This document shows positions 5,774 through 8,234 of a stretch of DNA of 8,234 bases, piece after piece. The notes below the pieces were generated by a model. The model had not been told where the DNA came from and ran no database searches. It saw nothing but the letters and a program-made list of their open reading frames with translations. The first letter of the stretch is position 1, and each line of letters starts with the position of its first letter. The translations under genes were made by a program, and so were the position numbers. The stretch is taken from NCBI GenBank assembly GCA_945874095.1, contig CAMCFM010000162.1:1-8234 (forward strand). Direction: 5' to 3'. The stretch is from Candidatus Kuenenia stuttgartensis. Lineage in GTDB: Bacteria; Planctomycetota; Planctomycetia; Isosphaerales; Isosphaeraceae.

Positions 5774-7120
5774 TTATTCATTGCCGGAGTTCAGAATAAA
5801 AGCGGCTGGATCTGCCATGGCGGCGGCGATGTCTTTCAGAAAAGATGCCGCTGGGGCACCATCGACAGCGGCGTGGTCGAAGGTCAGGCTGAGAGTCATC
5901 CTGGGGCGTGCTGCGATCGTCCCATCGTCTAGAAAAACCGGTTCTTTACGAATCGCACCCAGCCCAAGAATGGCAATCTCCGGCAGGTTAATTACAGGCG
6001 TGAATCCGTCGATGCCGAACGAGCCCAGATTGGTGATGGTAAACGAGCCCCCACGCATGGCTTCGCCTGGCAATTGGCCAGTGCGGGCCTGATCAATCAG
6101 TTGACGGCTCTCATGACTGATCTGACTTAAAGGCTTGCCAGCTACGTGCCTGACAACGGGCACCAAGAGGCCATCGGGCGTATCAACAGCAATTCCAATA
6201 TGAATCTCTGAGTGGGCGATCTGGATCAGTTCAGTGTGACCCTGACCCCAAACGACAGACATCTGAGGATGCCGTTTGAAGACCCACGGCAAAAGGGCGG
6301 CAATCATGTCCGTGAAAGCGGGTACGTTGGTGGGAGTGGCTTTTTTAAGCCGATTGCGGAGGGCGACCAATTCTGTGACGTCCACCTGCGAGTGCAGAGT
6401 GACAGGCACTGTCAGCTCCTGGCTGCGACGCAAACGATCTGCAATTGCGCGGCGGCGGGGCGAAAGTTTCTGGCCGACTGGTGCGACAGAGGCAGTTATT
6501 GTATTTGCAGACTGGGCCTGAATGGCATTTAAAATGTCGGCTTCGCGAATCCGCCCGTCACGACCTGTACCGATCAGATTCTGCCATTCAATGCGATGTT
6601 CCCGAGCGACTTTTTTGGCCCTTGGGGTGGCAATCGCCGATTTTTTTAATTCGATGATTGCATTTGAAACTTCGGTTTTATTCGGTGCTGTCAATAAACT
6701 GGCTGCTACTGAGACATCCTCTTTGGTGATCAGTCCCGATCGGCCTGTCCCCGTGATCTCTTCCAGGGCAATGCCCATTTCAGCCGCCAGCCGGCGTGCG
6801 GCAGGGCCCGCATTTTTTGGCGTTTTTTCCTGAGGTTTTTCCACCGACGATTGGATTTCAGTCAGCGGTAAACTTTCGCCGGCTTCAACCAGATAGGCTA
6901 GAAGCGTCCCGACATCGACCGTTGTACCAGGCTTGGGCGAATCGGCTGGGATATTTAATTGGCCCACTTCCACAGATTCAATTTCTTGCACATTTTTATC
7001 ACCTTCAAGTTCAAACAGGGCATCGCCTTTTTTGACCTGATCTCCGTGCTGCTTCAGCCAGCGTACAAATGTGCCTTGTTCCATGGACCAGCCGAGTCGA
7101 GGGATGCGGATTTCATGCAT
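5774..7120 (-). CDS. 2-oxo acid dehydrogenase E2 (dihydrolipoamide acyltransferase)
   Basis: This is the core subunit of a 2-oxo acid dehydrogenase complex; it takes the acyl group from E1 on a lipoyl arm and passes it to coenzyme A. The 448 residues hold a lipoyl domain (about 1-80) with the lipoylated lysine in LEGDKNVQE (Lys42). Two consecutive peripheral-subunit-binding domains follow (about 104-136 and 165-197; GTGRSGLITKEDV and GTGRDGRIREADI). The catalytic domain carries SFTITNLGSFGIDGFTPVI and DHAAVDG (His416, Asp420). One binding domain is usual, so the second is notable. The frame opens at a GTG at 7132, but that GTG lies inside AGGTGA (7129-7134), a ribosome site 8 bases before the ATG at 7120. 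The E1 beta gene precedes it. Pyruvate, acetoin and branched-chain substrates cannot be separated from sequence alone. Confidence 0.92.
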   Translation of the reverse strand: MHEIRIPRLGWSMEQGTFVRWLKQHGDQVKKGDALFELEGDKNVQEIESVEVGQLNIPADSPKPGTTVDVGTLLAYLVEAGESLPLTEIQSSVEKPQEKTPKNAGPAARRLAAEMGIALEEITGTGRSGLITKEDVSVAASLLTAPNKTEVSNAIIELKKSAIATPRAKKVAREHRIEWQNLIGTGRDGRIREADILNAIQAQSANTITASVAPVGQKLSPRRRAIADRLRRSQELTVPVTLHSQVDVTELVALRNRLKKATPTNVPAFTDMIAALLPWVFKRHPQMSVVWGQGHTELIQIAHSEIHIGIAVDTPDGLLVPVVRHVAGKPLSQISHESRQLIDQARTGQLPGEAMRGGSFTITNLGSFGIDGFTPVINLPEIAILGLGAIRKEPVFLDDGTIAARPRMTLSLTFDHAAVDGAPAASFLKDIAAAMADPAAFILNSGNE

Positions 7121-7128
7121 GTCGTGGT

Positions 7129-7134
7129 TCACCT
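7129..7134 (-). promoter_or_regulatory. Ribosome binding site of the E2 gene
   Basis: On the minus strand, AGGTGA matches the anti-Shine-Dalgarno sequence and lies 8 bases before the ATG at 7120. It covers the in-frame GTG at 7130-7132, which is therefore unlikely to be the start codon. Confidence 0.6.
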
Positions 7135-7190
7135 GTCATGACTGGGCGTTTTTCAGTTGCATTTTGATTTTGATTTCTGCACGAAATTCA

Positions 7191-8216
7191 TTATTCCTGA
7201 ACCAGGTCACGAATGGCCTGGGCGATCTGGCTGGCCTGTGGCACGACCACACTCTCCAACGATGGGCTGTAGGGAGTGGGGCAGAAGGTGCCTGTGAGGC
7301 GGCGGATGGGAGCGTCGAGGTCGTTAAAACCGGCGTCGGCCACGCGGGCGGCGATCTCGCCTGAGAAGCCGTATTGGCCTGGAGGTTCGTCCACGACGAG
7401 TAACCGGCCAGTTTTGGCGACCGATTTCAGGATTATATCCGTATCCAGCGGCGAAACGGTTCGGGGGTCGATGATTTCAACGGAGATTCCCGCTTTTTCA
7501 AGCTCGTCGCAGACAGATAGTGTCAAGTGAACCATTCTTGCGAGAGCAACCACCGTCACATGGCGGCCTTCACGCACAATCCGGCCGACTCCAAATGGAA
7601 TTTCATAATCTCCATCAGGGACAGGACCTTTGGTTTGAAGGATTTCGCGATGCTCCAGAAACAGAACGGGATCGTCGCAGCGGAGAGCATGTTTGAGCAA
7701 TCCCTTGGCATCTGCAGCAGACGAGGGCACGACCACGCGGAGGCCAGGTACTTGGCCATACATGCCGTAATAGCTGCCTGAGTGGTGGGTTGCAGCCGAG
7801 TGGCCGATGCCGATGCAGCCTCTCAGCAGAACGGGCATTTTCAGGCGACCGCTGGACATATATTGCATTTTGGCAATTTGATTGACGATTTCACCGAATC
7901 CGTCGAGGACGAAGTCGGCGAACATGAAGTCGATCACAGGCCGAGTGCCGGTCATGCCTGCTCCACAGGCCAGGCCGACGAATCCACGCTCGCAAATCGG
8001 CGTATCGCAAAGCCTTTCAGGGCCGTAAAGTTCATAAAGACCTTTGGTGGTCACGAAATTTCCACCACGTTTGCCAATGCCTTCACCCATCACCCAAATG
8101 GCAGGATTGACAGCCATCTCTTCGGAAAGGGCTTCCAGAGTGGCCTGGCCGAAGCTGATCTGGCGAGTTGAAGTTGTGGCAGGCTCCTGGATTTTACGAG
8201 TGTCGGACGAATACAC
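7191..8216 (-). CDS. 2-oxo acid dehydrogenase E1 beta subunit (5' end uncertain)
   Basis: This is the beta half of a thiamine-diphosphate E1, which decarboxylates a 2-oxo acid and transfers the acyl group to lipoyl-E2. From 8216 it has 341 residues. The pyrimidine-binding domain shows VMGEGIGKRGGNF (Glu45) and DTPICERGFVG (Glu76, matching the cofactor-activating Glu of human E1 beta). THHSGS (His145) and PGLRVVVPSS follow. The C-terminal transketolase-type domain contains VEIIDPRTVSPLD and TGRLLVVDEPPGQYG. Conserved sequence starts only at about residue 18 (RQISFGQAT). The start at 8216 is a GTG with no clear ribosome site, and the frame stays open to 8234. The true start may lie outside, or the gene may be an E1 alpha-beta fusion. 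The E2 gene follows after a 70-base gap, in one operon. Confidence 0.9.
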   Translation of the reverse strand: MYSSDTRKIQEPATTSTRQISFGQATLEALSEEMAVNPAIWVMGEGIGKRGGNFVTTKGLYELYGPERLCDTPICERGFVGLACGAGMTGTRPVIDFMFADFVLDGFGEIVNQIAKMQYMSSGRLKMPVLLRGCIGIGHSAATHHSGSYYGMYGQVPGLRVVVPSSAADAKGLLKHALRCDDPVLFLEHREILQTKGPVPDGDYEIPFGVGRIVREGRHVTVVALARMVHLTLSVCDELEKAGISVEIIDPRTVSPLDTDIILKSVAKTGRLLVVDEPPGQYGFSGEIAARVADAGFNDLDAPIRRLTGTFCPTPYSPSLESVVVPQASQIAQAIRDLVQE

Positions 8217-8234
8217 ATGTCGAGAGGCTGTCTC

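Noticed and set aside
7136..7162. An eight-codon minus-strand mini-ORF (MQLKNAQS) ending just before the E2 ribosome site
   Set aside because: Its position would suit a leader peptide, but it has no ribosome site of its own and ORFs this short arise often by chance.

Overview
The window is ordinary bacterial chromosome with moderate, balanced base composition. Gene content suggests Planctomycetota, possibly a Planctopirus-like species: a secreted SMP-30/gluconolactonase-type protein, a stand-alone GspE-family ATPase away from other secretion genes, and GTAGGGTGGG-type intergenic repeats. This is inferred from gene style only; no marker gene is present. I see no phage, transposase, CRISPR, tRNA or rRNA.

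Layout. 1-172: no gene; a pair of GC-rich inverted repeats of REP type. 173-688 (-): an XRE-family DNA-binding protein. 689-1131: a divergent intergenic region with several short direct and inverted repeats that could hold promoters and operators. 1132-2169 (+): exported SMP-30/gluconolactonase/LRE-like beta-propeller protein. 2219-3469 (+): a GspE/PilB-type ATPase without the usual N-terminal domain. 3487-4395 and 4400-5599 (-): a family 2 and a family 4 glycosyltransferase, 4 bases apart and convergent with the ATPase gene. 5600-5773: a spacer with a strong 15-bp hairpin. 5774-7120 (-): the E2 acyltransferase of a 2-oxo acid dehydrogenase complex. 7191-8216 (-): its E1 beta subunit, whose frame is still open at the right edge.

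How the genes fit together. The two right-hand genes form a 2-oxo acid (pyruvate, acetoin or branched-chain type) dehydrogenase operon in the order E1 beta then E2. E1 alpha would lie beyond the right edge, or be fused in frame to E1 beta. The two glycosyltransferases probably form a separate two-gene unit that builds a surface or lipid-linked glycan. The left half has no obvious shared pathway. In several genes the longest open frame starts at a TTG or GTG, or at an ATG without a ribosome binding site; Shine-Dalgarno placement supports shorter starts, which are used here.

I found no convincing new multi-gene system. The points most worth a second look are the two tandem subunit-binding domains in E2, the open 5' end of E1 beta, the hairpin between the two minus-strand units, the N-terminally short orphan ATPase, and the repeats around the regulator gene.
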